From positions 29,238,044 to 29,302,043 of the forward strand of contig NC_084887.1 of the NCBI RefSeq assembly GCF_958979055.1: a DNA stretch of 64,000 nt. The letters run 5' to 3'. Shown here piece after piece: positions 19,668-32,766 of the stretch; positions within the stretch are counted from its first letter, which is position 1; each line of letters opens with the position of its first letter. Below the pieces are notes generated by a model. That model was not told the origin of the DNA. It worked only from the letters and a program-made list of their open reading frames with translations, and did not search any database. This DNA comes from Alnus glutinosa (lineage: Eukaryota; Streptophyta; Magnoliopsida; Fagales; Betulaceae). The translations under genes were made by a program, and so were the position numbers.

Positions 19668-20895
19668 AGGGGTTGTTTCCTAGTGTCTTTAATTTGTTTT
19701 GTTTTTGTTGTGCTAGTACGTACATGAGATATATTAAATAATACCTTTTTTGAAGAATATTTTCTTAAGGCTTTTTTTAAAAAAAAAATTAAAAAATTTG
19801 TGGTAAATCATAAACACTGCCCAGCATTATCACAAAAAATAGTGATTCCGTTTGTTACTGCTTTTAGAAGTTTTTTTTTGGTTTGATCCATTGATCCGCT
19901 ATTCACCCCGCATATGGCGGATAGCCAAAATGGGTATTGCTCATTTGGGGTATTGGGCCGAATAGCCATCCAATAAGTTTGTGGGCGGCCCGATTTTTTC
20001 ACCGGCCCGATGCACTCTTAGCAAGTGTAGCTTCCCATAAAATGGAAACCATTTTATTCCGTAAAAAAAACAGAAATGAATAGGTTTTATTTGGTTATAA
20101 ATGAAAATTTAAAATAATAATAAAATAAATCAAATAGTATAGATAATTTATATATTGGGAAATAAATTAAAAATTACGTTCTACATATAGCTTTTCTTGC
20201 CTAACATTTTTTGTTTAATTTTTAAAAAGTTATTTAATATAGTAGACCGTTATATAACTGTCATACAATTAGGATGAAGTAATAGTGAAAATTAATCATT
20301 AATTTCATCAGATTTTTAATTATTCCTAAACATAGATTTACTCACATTTTTTGAGAATTCAGATTCACAGATATCACATTCTTAAAAATGTTGACACGGA
20401 AGAAAATGTTAGATTCCCTTAACCAAACACTAAAACTATATTGATTGTCATATACATTTTGCATTTATGTTTTCAGTCACAAGTTATTTCTTCTGTCACG
20501 TGAATCACTGAATTGTATGTCAAACTTGGTGGGTTAGGGGAAAGTTTTTGGACCCATTTTCTATTTAGACTGAGGAATCTTCAATCTGACAAGAATCCAG
20601 TCCCTACCAACAAATTTTCAACCCTAGTTTAAGGGTTCAAATGTGACCTTTTTTGGGTTAAATTTGGACTGTTATGCTGTAGTTTCTATCTACAGCATCT
20701 AAGACAAATCCTGATTTTGGATTACTCCCTTTTTAATACCATGAATTATTTTCATAGTTCTTCTAAAATGTTATTGATACACAAACAAATTACGAAGTTT
20801 TTGTACTAAATTATTAGGAAACTTTAATATTAGACGAGTTGAAGAGTTTGGTTTGGAATGTATGTTCTCAAACTTTATATTATTAATATATATTT
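19668..20895. other. Spacer downstream of the Alba gene
   Basis: AT-rich, no gene seen. A short GC-richer block (about 19890-20020) contains 'ggcccga' and 'gggcggcccg' words. Its minus-strand reading frame carries no domain. Confidence 0.35.
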
Positions 20896-21234
20896 AGGGT
20901 ATGTTTATTTCGACGTAAAATATTTTATGTATCTTCTTTTTTTTTTCTTTTGTGTGTTTTGTGCGATCAAAAACATTTTCAGTTTGACTGGAAACGCTTC
21001 TTTAATCTTTGAAAAATTGTTTCTGTTTTATAATATCGTAAACTATTTTTTGAGTTTAACATTCTCCTCACATGCATTCCCCCTCAAAGGTTATTATCTG
21101 TCGGCTGCCAACGAAGTTCGCCGGTCTTTTTTTACCGTCACCTATCATTGCCCGCGTCGCTATTTTCTCTACGAACCAAATGCCGAAAATATTTTTTAAC
21201 AAAAAACATTTTATGTCGAAACAATCAAAGCCTT
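20896..21234. mobile_element. Foldback MITE related to the Alba-intron element
   Basis: Left end 'agggtatgtttatttcgacg' and right end 'gtcgaaacaatcaaagcctt' are imperfect inverted repeats continuing inward as 'taaaatattttatgt' against 'acattttatgtcg'. The centre is 'gtcggctgccaacgaagttc', similar to the centre of 18495-18838. There is no coding capacity, although one 113-codon frame stays open by chance. Confidence 0.55.
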
Positions 21235-21399
21235 GATAACATTCTACTACATTAATTTTTGGGAAATGTTTTATATAACTCGGTTATTTGTGTAACTTAG
21301 TATTTAATAGACTTTAGTAAACATTAGAAAATGGGAAGAACGGGGAAGAGTTGAGGAGAGAAACTTAGAACATTTTTTAGTTAGGCCCAAGAAACTTGA

Positions 21400-21720
21400 A
21401 GTTACAAAATTAAGAGTCTTTTTGTCCCTACGATTTGGTATGTCAAAAGTATGTTTTAGATAAAGTCACAAAACATGTCTCGTTTCACGTATAATTTTAA
21501 AAAATTATTTGAAAACGTGAAAAAATTTGTATTTTTGGAATCATAGGCAAGGAAATGTGTTTTAAAAAACGCACGATTTAAAAGACCAAACTGAAATTTG
21601 ACCAAACATTTAACTATATTTTAAAAAACCACATTTTCAAATTACACATTCTAAAGTTGCTATTTTTTAAGTCATATGTTTTAAAACCGCAATCCCAAAT
21701 AAACCTAAACCTAAACTTAA
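21400..21720. repeat. Probable diverged MITE ending in a 'gcaatcccaaataaacct' terminus
   Basis: Contains alternating 'tgttttaaaa' and 'acattttcaaatt' words and ends 'ttttaaaaccgcaatcccaa'. This resembles the right end of the element at 61736-62048. The left end is weak ('ccctacgatttggtatg'), so limits are uncertain. Confidence 0.3.
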
Positions 21721-21999
21721 GTATTACTCAAATTTTTACTATTGAAAAAACTAATAGTTGACAATGTTACATTCATATGCACATTTTTTAGTAGTTTTAC
21801 TATTTGATGAAGTAAACCTTTTATAAACCTAAACCCAACAAAATATACACCCAGTGAAAACTGGAAACAGAAGCTCACCCTCAAAGAGCAACAAACAACA
21901 GAACAAACCTGCTACAAATTTAACTAACACAGGAACTAAGCAATTACAAATGCAGCAAAGCCTGCAAATTCCACTTATCAACAAGTTATAAACTATGAA

Positions 22000-22740
22000 C
22001 AATCTTCTTAGCCGAGCATTTAGTCAACATTCTCGACCTCACATGATCACATCCCACTTAAATTTGGACCACCAAAGCATCCTCTGACTTCGGTATATTT
22101 CCATGGAGGAGGTCATTGCGATGTCTCCAAAGATGATAGACAAACGCACCAAAACAAAGCCTGCATAAAGTTCCTTTAATGCTCCTACCCCTCATGGTTG
22201 CAACAAACCAACTAACAATTGAATCCCATTCCACAGGCGGGTCAATGAACAAACAATCAGCCATAATGTTCCTCCAAATACGCCTACTGAAATTGCAGCT
22301 AAAAAACAAGTGTTCCTTGTTCTCCTGTCGGCCATGGCAGAAAAAACATAAGCTAGAACCTTCATACCCCCATACGCACATCCTTTCCTTGATAGAGAGA
22401 GCATTTCTAAAAACCAGCCAAAGAATGAAAGAGAGTTTAGGGATAGCCAAAGAAAACCACACAATCTTGTGCCACTATACAATAGCATGGTTTACCCGTA
22501 AATGCTCCCAAGTTTCTTAACAAGAGTAGCTACCATTCTTAGATTTAATAATGACTTTGGGGAGTCTACTTTGATTTTTTACTAGCTGATTCGATCTTGC
22601 ATTAGGCTAAAACCATTCACCATTCCGGATAATGGTAGAGAGTTTAGGGCCAGAATCATAGGCAGGTCTATATCCATATCTGTCCATAAGACATTAAGAC
22701 ACCGTACTGGATGTCAAATATCAAACCACCAAAAAACCTT
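22000..22740 (-). mobile_element. LINE retrotransposon fragment: end of reverse transcriptase ORF with zf-RVT domain
   Basis: The minus-strand frame at 22058-22462 reads IPKLSFILWLVFRNALSIKE, then MCVWGYEGSSLCFFCHG, ENKEHLFFSC and RRIWRNIM. This is the Cys/His-containing zf-RVT domain found at the C-terminus of plant LINE reverse transcriptases. Further upstream on the same strand (about 22500-22720), GPKLSTIIRNGEWF and RLPKVIIKSKNG match the linker before that domain but carry stop codons. The element is 5'-truncated and inactive. I found no clear poly-A at the low-coordinate end. Confidence 0.8.
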
Positions 22741-25600
22741 ATTATCATCTCCAACTTTGGAACTTTTACAAGTGGAGAACTCTCATTTCAACCTTTATGA
22801 GATGACAAGATGAGACAGGGCTAATACTCCCGTTTTTTGGACATTGAACACATGCATGACTATGATTCACACTCTGCTACAAAATGAACACATGACTATG
22901 CTGTAACGCACTGACAAGATGAGACAGGACATTGAAAACATTATAATTTTTCTAAGCCTATGATTCATACTCTGCCCACATGGGCCCTCGCTGATATCAA
23001 GACATATGCTACAATTCACCATTCTACTGAACTACTGCATCATTTCTTTTTTGTCACATTCTTACTGGTTTCTTCAAATGGCATCCACAAAATGCTTCCC
23101 GTTCTTTACAGTTGTTGCCTCAATTTCATTGATACAAACACATCCATCTCATCTTGGCCTTTTGAAATGGCATCTGCAATTTTAAGCATTTTGTGTTTTG
23201 AATTGTTCGTTTTCGTTTAAGGAACGTAACCATATGTTTAAGGAGAAAGATATGTTCACGCTCTTTTAGACTTTTTCACCTCCATTTTATTGTTCATTGT
23301 CGGTTGCTTTTACGAAAGACAAAACTACAGTTTCTGTCAAAATGCAAACAGAAAGGTGAAAAAAGGTTATCATTTTACCAAATAAAGGACACCATTTACC
23401 TCGGTTTGTTAGATCGAAACTCACGTGTGTCACTTACCTTTTTTTTTTTTTTTTTTGACCTTTTTGGCTTTTTCTTTCTCATCCCTTTTTAATTTTTTTA
23501 TCTGCTAGGAGATTTACTTCCCAAACACTCTCTAATCCTGATTGGGAGACGATTTTTTTTGGAGGAAGACAGGACATATGGAAGGTATTGGATATAGTCA
23601 ATTAATTGTTTTGGATGACATTAATTTAATGCTAAAATAAAAAATAAAGGAGTTAATTTAAACAAAGCCAAATGGCATACCAAAAGCCCTAGTTTGGATT
23701 CACCTTATTCAATAGAAGTTTTTTTGTACTCTTTCAAAGTAATCACATCAAAAAAAAAAAAAAAAGATATATAATGAATATTAAATAAAAAAAAGATATA
23801 TTGTATCAAAAACGAGACCCATTTAATTGATATCCCATTAGTTTTTAAATGTTGCTATTCTCTTTGTCCTACCCATAATTTTTAATAGGAAAATTGTCTC
23901 AAATATTTTTGAATTTTACTCCAATTATAAATAAGAACGCAAGTTTTTAATTCTAAAAATTAAGATTAAATACTTTTTTGATACATGTGGTATGAATTAT
24001 TATCAAACAGCCTATATTTAATCCTAAAAATTACATAATGAGATTTGACCATTTTAACAAATATGTCCTTTCTTTCATCTTAGGTTGTGTTTGTTTTTCA
24101 GCGTAAAAATGATTTTTATAAAATAATTTTTAGTATTTAGGGCGACTAAAAATAATAATCTCTATTTTTTTTTTTAATCAGAAAAACTTTATAATTTTCG
24201 TTTTAAAACCATAAATTATTTTTCAAATTTTAACATTTCTTTCTCAAATTGTCAGGGCTCGCCGGGACACAGCCGGAAAGGTCACGGGTCACAGTCACCG
24301 ACCACATCAGTAGCTGGTTTCCCAATAGCGGACTTAACACATGTTGGAGTATTTACCGAACCGCTCAAACATTGACGGGTGTGAGTGTATCGGTGGTCGG
24401 GTGGTTACGACTGATTTTGTTTTTATATGACCACTGTGTTTTTAACCGGATTATTGGCTTCGTTGACCCGAATCTCATTCAATGCATCAAATAATTATCG
24501 CCCATTTGCAGCATGTTCTATATATCATTATTTAACCGACTCTGTGAAAATTGGAAATGATTAATAAAACAAAGCTCAACTAAAGCAGTCTTCTTCTTAA
24601 TTATGAAATTATGGAGAGCAAATAGGTGCATGGAAGAGAATAGAGAGATACATACATTATAAATTAAAAGTGTTTTTTTTTAACAAATTTAAAAGTTGAA
24701 AAATGCATTTTTGAGAACAAGTTTTTTTTGCTAAAAAGGGCTGAACGGAGGCCATGGCCCTCGCAAGTCCCTCTCTAGTTCCGTCAACAACTAACCACTT
24801 TTTTAAGCGGCTAAATAGAAGTGGACCACTCTTAAAAGAATTGTTGATCACTCCTTTACTTATTTTGTTTATTTATTTATTTTTAAATATTTATATGGCA
24901 AGATTCACATCATTTATTTTGAACGAATCACTTGAATCTTAAGAATTGTATATCCATACAATTCCTTAAAATTATAAGAAATCTCGATTTGGATTGTGAT
25001 TCGTGAATTTAGATAACTCCTGGGGTTGGGGGAAGTTAAGTTAAATGAAATTAATACTATTTATTTTATTTTTAAGATTTAAAATTGATGTATTTAATGC
25101 ATTAATTTTAAATTTCTAGTTTCATTTAAAATACATAAGCTAAGCTAAGGTTGTAGATGACTTGCAACCCCTGGCTAATAATCTTAGCATTTATATTAAA
25201 GGAGTAGGTTAGGTAAGTTTTGATGGATTTTTCAAACCCTATGTATATATAGACCATCATCTCCCCTCCTATCAAAATCAAAACTTTGATTTATTTTCCT
25301 ACCCCTATGGGTGGAAGTCAGCGAAAGGTTGTTGGATTTCTGTCACCGGCGGAGTAAAATGCACAACCCCACTCCCCACGGGGATGGTCCCCAATAAAAA
25401 AACCAAAGAGATGTCGGTAGAAGAACTGACCATATTCACGTAAGATTATCGAAACAAAGCAGTCGTAGCGAGTGCGTATATTTATTGTAGTCGCTGCAAG
25501 TATGCCTCGTAAGCCTAAAGAACACGCTCCTACAGCGCAAGATAGCACAGAGACGTAGACTCGACGGCATAGGCATACAGACCGAGAACTCGGTCTCTGT
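22741..25600. other. AT-rich spacer upstream of the TRM-like gene
   Basis: No protein gene seen. The words 'gagacaggacattgaa' and 'gagacagggctaatac' and 'tatgattcacactctg'/'tatgattcatactctg' repeat at about 22810-22975, a short local duplication. Sequence around 24085-24260 resembles a 'gttgtgtttgtttttcagcg' foldback end. From about 25200 the region becomes the distal promoter of the next gene. Confidence 0.35.
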
Positions 25601-26462
25601 CTTCTGATGTCTGTCTGACTGACTATCTCTCTCTCTCTCTCTACTCTGTTTCCTCCGAATTCTGTCCCTATTAAGCCTCGATTAAAATAATATAATAATA
25701 CTTGTCCAACTGTCTTATTTTGACCAATGGTCCAGTGCGCGTGGAGTGCGCACACAGTCGCAGTCCCCGCTACTCTTATCCTACGCACGCCCACTCACTC
25801 TCACAGTCTCACACTAGCTCAGAGCGAATGGCAGAGGCACAGTAGCCGCCTCCTCGAGCTGCTTCAGTATCTGGGGCTCAGCGAAGACACGTCCACGTCA
25901 TATGATTCCATTCTCCTCCGCTCGTTCTTTTCGCCTCCTCCGCTTTCCGTCTAATCATCGTCAACTTTCTCGCTCTCTCTCTCGGCTTTTGCTGCTCCGG
26001 AGCGCTTTGGGCTCAGTTGGTTGTTGCGTGCAGAGATGTGTAAAGTAGAAAGAGATACGACTAACAGTGAGCGCTCTCTGTTTTTCTTGCTCTCTGAGCG
26101 TGCATTGTGGAGCGTGCGTCGTCGTTTTGCTGGCTCCGAGCTGTTGCTGTCAGGGTTCAGCTTTACGTGTGTTGCTTACGTTTAGCAGCATTATTATTAT
26201 TTCTGTACGGAGTTTCATGGTTTTGGATTTGTGCTCTCTCGCTGGTTAAGCTCTGGATTTTTAGGAGTCTTTCAGAGAGAGAGAGAGAGACGGATATGTA
26301 TTTGGGTTTTTTTATAGTAAATATTTTTTCTTTCACAGCAATGCAGGGTTGGGATTGAGAAATTTGGTGGGTTTCGTGGATTTTTGTGTGTGTGTTTATG
26401 AGAGGTTAAGGGTGCATTGGTTTTTGGGGAGTGTTCTTCAGGGTTTGTTAATTGTTGAGGAA
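25600..26462 (+). promoter_or_regulatory. Probable promoter and 5' leader of the TRM-like gene
   Basis: A (CT)n tract at about 25627-25642, CT/GA-rich blocks at about 25968-25985 and 26274-26290, and a shift to higher GC from 25730 mark this as promoter and leader. Several ATGs precede the main start in other frames. Open frames on both strands here have no domain and look like chance. No TATA box can be assigned with confidence. Confidence 0.4.
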
Positions 26463-29400
26463 ATGAATGAGAATACGGAGAAAGCGTCGTCGTGTTTGGC
26501 GATTAATACAGAGAAACGAGCGCATAGACCTGGTGGTTGCGCTGGGATTTTCTTTCAGCTTTTCGATTGGAACCGGAAGTTCGCCAAGAAGAAGCTCTTC
26601 TCCAAGAAATTGCCTCCTCTAAGTCAGTCACTCTTACAATTGCTTCCTTTTCCTCACTCTCTCCCTCTCTCTCTCTGTTCGACATATAAATAAATAAAAA
26701 TTTCTCATTTAACCAAATATTTTGATTTTTTTTCCTGTTTTGTTTTGTTTTTTCTTTTGGTGTATTAGTTCGTGCAAAACAAGCTTCTAAGAAGTTCAGA
26801 GGGGATGGGAAGATGCCCATTTCCAAGCTCCATTTGGTATGCATTTTGCTTTCTGGAAATCTGAATACTTGCTGTTCATCTTGTTGTCTTAGTGGGTATG
26901 GAATTTTGTTCCTTTTCTTTTTTGATGATTGGGTTTTCTGATTACGTTTCAATCATAGATTGCTGATGAGAACAGTGGTGGTTTCCCAAATGTGAAGAAA
27001 AATGGGAATCGTAGGGCAGATTTAGATAAGAAGCATGAAATGCGGGCTCCGGGTTTGGTTGCTAGGCTAATGGGTCTTGAATCCATGCCAGCTGTGCATC
27101 GAGATAAGCCTAAGAAACCTACATTCTCTGGTAATTATGATAACGGGGATGATAAATTTGTGGGTACGCATGGTGGGTTTGATAAGGGGGAGTTGAATTT
27201 GGAGAAAGGAGGAACAAAGCAAGAATCAAGGCCTCAGAAGCTGCAAAAGACGGGCCCGTCTGACAGACGGGCAGTGAGTAGGTTTGGAGCTGAAGCATTC
27301 CACATTAAGAGTGTTTTGTCACGGTCCAGAAAGCAGCATCATAATCTCCCGAAGTTTGTTTCTCCCGTGAAGAGTCCAAGGATTTCCTCCGGGAGGAATG
27401 TGTCTCGCAGCTCTCGTTTAATTGGCGCTGCTACTAGGATTTTGGAACCTGGGTTGCAAGCTACAAGCAGAGCTAAATCCGCTCTTACTTATTCGAGTTC
27501 TATGCATTATTGTCCCAATGATGAGATTGTGATGGAGGAAACCGGGTGTATATCACCGGATATGCTGAAAGAATCCTGTTATAATGTGTGTTCAACGAAG
27601 CCTTTGATGGGGCAGACTTCTTGTAAAAATTGTGGTAATTTGGTGGATTTCAGACCAGATGCTGAGGAACAACCGTCTGCTCTTTTTGCTTCAAATTTTG
27701 TCAATGCCTCTTCTCAGGATTCAGGATGGAGTAAACCAAGGCCACCAGCATCCTCACATGAGCAAGAAAGAGATGCACTTTTCCAGAGAAGCAAGGACAA
27801 TGATGTTTCACTTGTTGCTCAAGAAGAGGACAATATTCGAATTCGTAATGAACCAATTACAGAAGGTCATGAACAATCGCATTTGTCGAGCCAAACACGC
27901 AAGCCTCAAAAGGATGAATCGTCTTCCATTGCTTGCAAGCACAGGAAGCAACCTCAGGATCATATTTTGTTAGGCAGGGATAGAATCCCACCTAGGTCTA
28001 AACTAAATAATCTGCAGAGTCGAAGGGTCCCATCAGCTGGAAATGCCACTAGTGGGAACAAGGATTTTGTTGCTTTGAACCGAAGTCTAAGCGGTCGAAT
28101 CAGGCCGAGGATGCCTACCAAGGTCGACAGTTCTAAGTTTGACATGGAGAGGAAGGATTGTAATGGACGAGATGATTCTTTACCACAGTTAAGGACTGCA
28201 GTACGAAAAAGGAGGACGATAAATGGGAGTGGGCAAGCTGAAAATACAGGTTTGGCCAGTTCGACTTTTGCAAAACAAAGAAATGGTCGGTCTGATACTT
28301 CTACTGGAAAAGGCATGGGGCTTCATGCTCACTCAATGAACCGAAATTGTGTCAAAAGTAGATTAGCCAATCAGGGAGATGGAAAAAGAGCTGATGGAAA
28401 TAAGGAAACTGATGTTATTTCTTTTACATTTAATTCCCCTATAAGGCACAAGACTGGAATTCCCACCGAAATGGAGGAAAGTAGGAGGGATGAGGATGGA
28501 AAGATGTCTTTTCAAAAGCCATTATCATTGAGAAGAGATGCTTTAGGTTCCCTACTGGAACAAAAGTTGAAGGAATTGACTTGTCAAGAAGATGATGAGT
28601 TGACAACGGGTGCTCCAGCCAAGCGATCCACTGCTAAAATTCTCCAAGAGTTAATATCTGCTTTGACTGGAGAGCAGCATTTCTCAGAGGATGGTAATAT
28701 GTTCAACAAGGAGATAGCTTTCAAGGTAATCTTCTTCTTCTGTGATGCTACCATCTTTTCTGACTTTAATTTCTGTAGTTCAACTTGTGTCTCCTTTCCC
28801 CAGCCATTCTTTTCTGTTTTAGCTATTTTATCCCCCTGCCCAAGGAAAAAAATACTCGTTGTCTTAGCTGGAATTGTTGCTTTCATATTGGGCTTTTTAG
28901 GTCAATGCATGTGGAGGTATCATGAGAACACTTCTTTCTTAACCTGTATGCCTATGCCAAAATTTTCTTTGTTGGAAACTTCTGGCTGAAACATTCTGGT
29001 AAGAATGAATCTGGGATAGAAGTGGTAGTACTACTGAAGAGTACTTGGTGATTATGGCAGAAAAAGTCTTGAGTATTTTGTGATTATACTGGCAGAATTC
29101 ACTATCCCTTATATGTTGGAAAATACAAATTCTTATGTAATATTTTCTTCATTTTGTGTATATCTAATATGACTTTTAGAAATCATTCATTATATATACA
29201 CAGGTGGTCCTTTCTGAATGTGACAGCATTACTTTGCTAATTATAGCGGTTTATATTGATTGCCAAAACATAAATGACATCCCACTGAAATTGATCAAGA
29301 TGTTCCAACTTTCTTATTTCAAGTGGTGGATGAAGATTAGTCATCTTTGGTTGTTATTGCAGCAATATACGTTCCCTACGTCATGCAATCTTTCATTATG

Positions 29401-30765
29401 TATAATCCATTTTGTTAGATTTCTTGTAAAATATTCCTTTGCACGTGATAAAGAGAACCAGATATTTACTTGATGAAAAGAAAGCGGTGATAGAACTTAA
29501 CTGTAAAAGTTTAAATTTTACTTGCAGCCAATTAGAAAATTATTACTTGTTTATCGGTCATAATTCTAAAAATAATCTGTAAAATAATATTTTACATGGG
29601 GACTCGTGGGTAATGCAGTATCATTGTGATTGGGGAGACTTACATATCCGTTTTGTATGTTTGTTTAGTGACTGGCTTTCTAATATGACTACTATTAATC
29701 CTTTTATGATCTTGAACTTTGGTCTATTGTTGAGTGAGTTGTGTTTTAGCAAAGCATTTATTCCTAACGAGTATAGCTTCTGTTTTTACTTTCTTCAGAC
29801 TAAAGCAGAGATAGAAAGAATAGCTGCAAGTGCGCGTGAAGGTCATCATCATCTTAGCCCTGGATCTGTTCTTGAAGCTTCGTTCTCTTCTAGTAGTCTG
29901 GATGAAAGCCCAGGTAAAAAGAGCTTGAAATGACTGATTAAAACACTTTTTTTCCAAAAAAAAATATGATTTCAAGTTTCTGCCTGTTTTTAAGTGTTCG
30001 TATTTGGGTCTCCAATCCTTGCTTGCAGTTCCAGGACATAGGTTGTGCCCTGATTCCATGGATTACTCCTGCGATCGGTTGCAACCATTGGGATCCAATG
30101 CTGATCTTTTGGATTCTGCAACCTCATTGGATAATGGGAGGACTGTTAGTGAGGTGGTGATTGATTTTGTCAGAAACGTCTCTAAAATGTTAGACATTAT
30201 CAATCTTACTGGGACCAGATTGAGTGGAAGTAAGCTCACCCATGCAAAGGAGGTAATCTTGAATGCTGAACTGTTGTTTGGAACTACAACATCATATTAT
30301 TTAGATGGAATGAACGGTTTTCTCGTCAGTCCCTGTCTCCTTGATGATCTGGAATCTTTTGCTCATGCTGCATGGACAAATTCCAAGGACTTTGTTGGTT
30401 TAGAGGACAGCATAGAGGGAAATCAGCTTAGGAGATTTCTTTTTGATTTCCTCGTAGAATGTCTAGAATCAAAATATGTTCGATACTGTGATGCTGGATT
30501 CAAGGTGTGGTCAAGACTACCATTATGCATGAATACAAGGAGGTTGATTGTAGATGTTGCAGAGGAGGTTAGAAGGTGGAGAGATTTGGCTGGTATGGTT
30601 CCTGATGAGATAATAGATTGGGAGATGAGTTATTCCTTGGGGAAATGGACAGATTTTGATATTGAAGCATTTGAGACTGGTGCTGAGATTGATGGGGACA
30701 TACTTCAAATTCTAGTAGAGGAAATTGTGATTGACCTTTTGGAATGCAGGCTAGGTTCCTTGTGA
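26463..30765 (+). CDS. TRM/LONGIFOLIA-like protein with DUF4378, five exons
   Basis: Exons 26463-26622, 26769-26836, 26959-28725, 29799-29913 and 30029-30765 give 948 residues with GT-AG introns. The N-terminal GGCAGIFFQLFDWN (about 24-37) and LVARLMGLE (about 109-117) are signature motifs of the TON1-recruiting-motif/LONGIFOLIA family. These proteins sit on microtubules with TON1 and PP2A and shape cell elongation and division planes. The long middle (120-620) is Ser/Lys/Arg-rich and probably disordered. EALKIL-type helices (LGSLLEQKLKELT, AKILQELISALT) precede the last two exons. These hold DUF4378, from SEVVIDFVRNVSKML to the closing ILVEEIVIDLLECRLG. The open frame past 28725 is intron read-through. 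The exact TRM subgroup is not decided; the 'FDWN' N-terminus separates it from LNG1/2 proper. Confidence 0.9.
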
Positions 30766-31933
30766 ATTTCGTATATCCTTGCTATTTCTGAGTTCTAATG
30801 TGACTCACTAGAACTTTTCTGTTAATTGAAGGAAGATGGCTTATTTGTACAAATTGATGGATGGTATTTATTGCAAGTGATGACAGCGGGAATATTTTTT
30901 TTGGAATATTTCTTTTCATAGTTAAGATTTAAAATTGATGCATCTAATTGTTGACACGTTTTTTAAAATTTTAAATGATATGACATCATGTATAACGGAA
31001 TAAATAATTAAATGAAAATGATTTTCTTCGTTATTGCAATCGGTTGGTGGTGCACCATCATTTATAAACCTAGCCAAAAATACCTCTTTTTGTTGTGCAG
31101 TGATTAATTTTGTAATGATCACATGAAATTTGTGGTCCATTAATTAACAATTTAAAATACAAAATATTTTTTTATAAATGTCTTTTCTTGTAAAAATATT
31201 TGAATATATAAAAGATGCTTATTTCTGTAGGGATAAGAGCTAAATTCTTATTTAAAAAGTTTTTTTTTGAAAAAAGAAAAGAAAAAGAAAAGGGGGGTGG
31301 GTAAAAGGAATATCTCTCCAAAGAAAATATTTTCTTAAATATGAATCACACCAGAAAACATTCTCAAAAAATAGTTTTAAACTTTTATGTTTCATTGTAA
31401 GGACCTTTTCAAACCAAAAACACCCTAAAAAACAACAGATTTTTTAAAAAAAAAAAATAAATTTGGGTGTAGTTTCTACCAATCATCAAGTTTAGGATCT
31501 CCTCCTTACTGACCATTGCCATCGTTTTGAATGATTGAAAGATTGTTCTCATTCTGCTCTCTCTGTTTTTGTAATTTAGACCTAGAGTTGCACAATAAAT
31601 AATAAATGGAATGGAGAAAGTAGTGCAATCAAAAATCCTTGCAAACTTTTGAGTTACAGAAAATAGAAAAGAACAACCATGTTCTCAAATCTCAAATCTC
31701 CTGTATGTTACAATCATATATTCTATAGTTACCTCCAGAGAAGTAATAGGGGAAAAAAAAATTTAAAAAAAAAATAGAAAACAAATCCTTCTTCAACCTC
31801 TGGAGTAAGCAGTGGAACATTACTCTAAAATGCTCGTGAAACAAATCCAATTTCAATCAAAAAACAAGTAACATGGCTTACAAATTCTGTATAAAATCAA
31901 GCTCCGCCGCTGCCGCCGCCACCACCATCACAT
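30766..31933. other. Intergenic region between convergent genes
   Basis: AT-rich 3' flanks of two convergent genes. A purine-rich stretch 'aaaagaaaaggggggtgggt' lies at about 31285-31305. No gene or clear element is seen. Confidence 0.4.
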
Positions 31934-32584
31934 TCAAAACTGTCTGTACCCCAGAACAGTCTTCCCCACCCCTCTGCTGCTCCTCCCTCTCCTGTTTTCA
32001 CCAGTAATCGCATTCGCTGCGGCCGAAGAGAGCCCCTTCAATTCCTCAACGCTTGCATAGCTCTTCCTTGCCATCAATCCACCCCTCTTCTCCCCTGCAT
32101 TTGCCGACTTGCTCCCTCTCGCATTCGACAGAACTCCGTTAACTTTCGACCAGTTCTTTGATGGCGGCGTCATCTCCAGCATCGGAGGAAGCGTCGTCAC
32201 CGGCTTCCTGTTCTCTTTTCGTAATGCCGCTGAGAAATCTGGCACCGACTGCGCAAGAACGGAGGACCCTTTAGGCCTAGAGACCAAATTCGCTTGAAAT
32301 TTGACCTGTTTCTTCGGAGGGGTCATTTTTGGCTCATATTCTTCCGGTTCTTGTTCCCTTATCTGCTTCCTTCTCAGCTTTGATTCTCGCAGTTCTGCGT
32401 ATGCTCGGTATCTGGGGCCTCTCTCCATGATGAAGCTCTCTGTGATGAGTGTGAGAGGAACGGGTTTGTCGGGGTTTGAATTCTGAGAGAGGATTAGAGA
32501 TACGGGGTCGAGGCCGTGGAAGATAGATTGGAGCGTCGGATTTGGCTGCTGGGTTTGTCGCAGGGGGCCGTTTGTCTCTGCCAT
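31934..32584 (-). CDS. Uncharacterised basic plant protein, intronless
   Basis: 216 residues starting MAETNGPLRQTQQPNP. The frame is open 45 codons further upstream, with an ATG that would add a Lys/Gln-rich extension, but the start at 32584 gives the sequence expected of the conserved part. The best-looking block is STFHGLDPVSL-type: QSIFHGLDPVSLILSQNSNP followed by PLTLITESFIMERGPRYRAY and ELRESKLRRKQ. The second half is Lys/Arg/Ser-rich (TPPKKQVKFQANLVSRPK, NRRGRSSRGVGKTVLGYRQF) and likely disordered. There are no membrane segments, and I know no function for it. The upstream (GA)n at 32742-32765 is a likely promoter or leader feature. Confidence 0.75.
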   Translation of the reverse strand: MAETNGPLRQTQQPNPTLQSIFHGLDPVSLILSQNSNPDKPVPLTLITESFIMERGPRYRAYAELRESKLRRKQIREQEPEEYEPKMTPPKKQVKFQANLVSRPKGSSVLAQSVPDFSAALRKENRKPVTTLPPMLEMTPPSKNWSKVNGVLSNARGSKSANAGEKRGGLMARKSYASVEELKGLSSAAANAITGENRRGRSSRGVGKTVLGYRQF

Positions 32585-32737
32585 TGTTGATGGATTTGAG
32601 GCTTGGCTATGTTGCTTGCTCTGTTTCGGTTTGGGACAGAGCATTGATCGATCAGTAGCTTTTGCAGTTTCTTCTTGGGGTTTTTTGTAGTTTGTGCAAT
32701 TAAAAATTTGATTTTGCAACGGTCTTATTGACTCTGA

Positions 32738-32766
32738 AGAGACAGAGAGAGAGAGAGAGAGAGAGT
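32738..32766. repeat. (GA)n microsatellite in the promoter of the minus-strand gene
   Basis: About 28 bases of AG repeats ending at 'gtgctgagc', 155 bases upstream of the start codon at 32584. GAGA tracts are common in plant core promoters and leaders. Any regulatory role here is inferred. Confidence 0.7.

Noticed and set aside
25318-25794. 158-codon minus-strand open frame
   Set aside because: It lies in the CT-rich promoter region of the TRM-like gene and has no domain or plausible splice context.
26503-26952. 149-codon minus-strand open frame
   Set aside because: It lies antisense to exons 1-2 and introns of the TRM-like gene; its composition is a shadow of the sense strand.
28726-28989. 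C-terminal extension of TRM exon 3 with hydrophobic segments
   Set aside because: A good donor at 28726 and in-frame continuation at 29799 show this is intron read-through.
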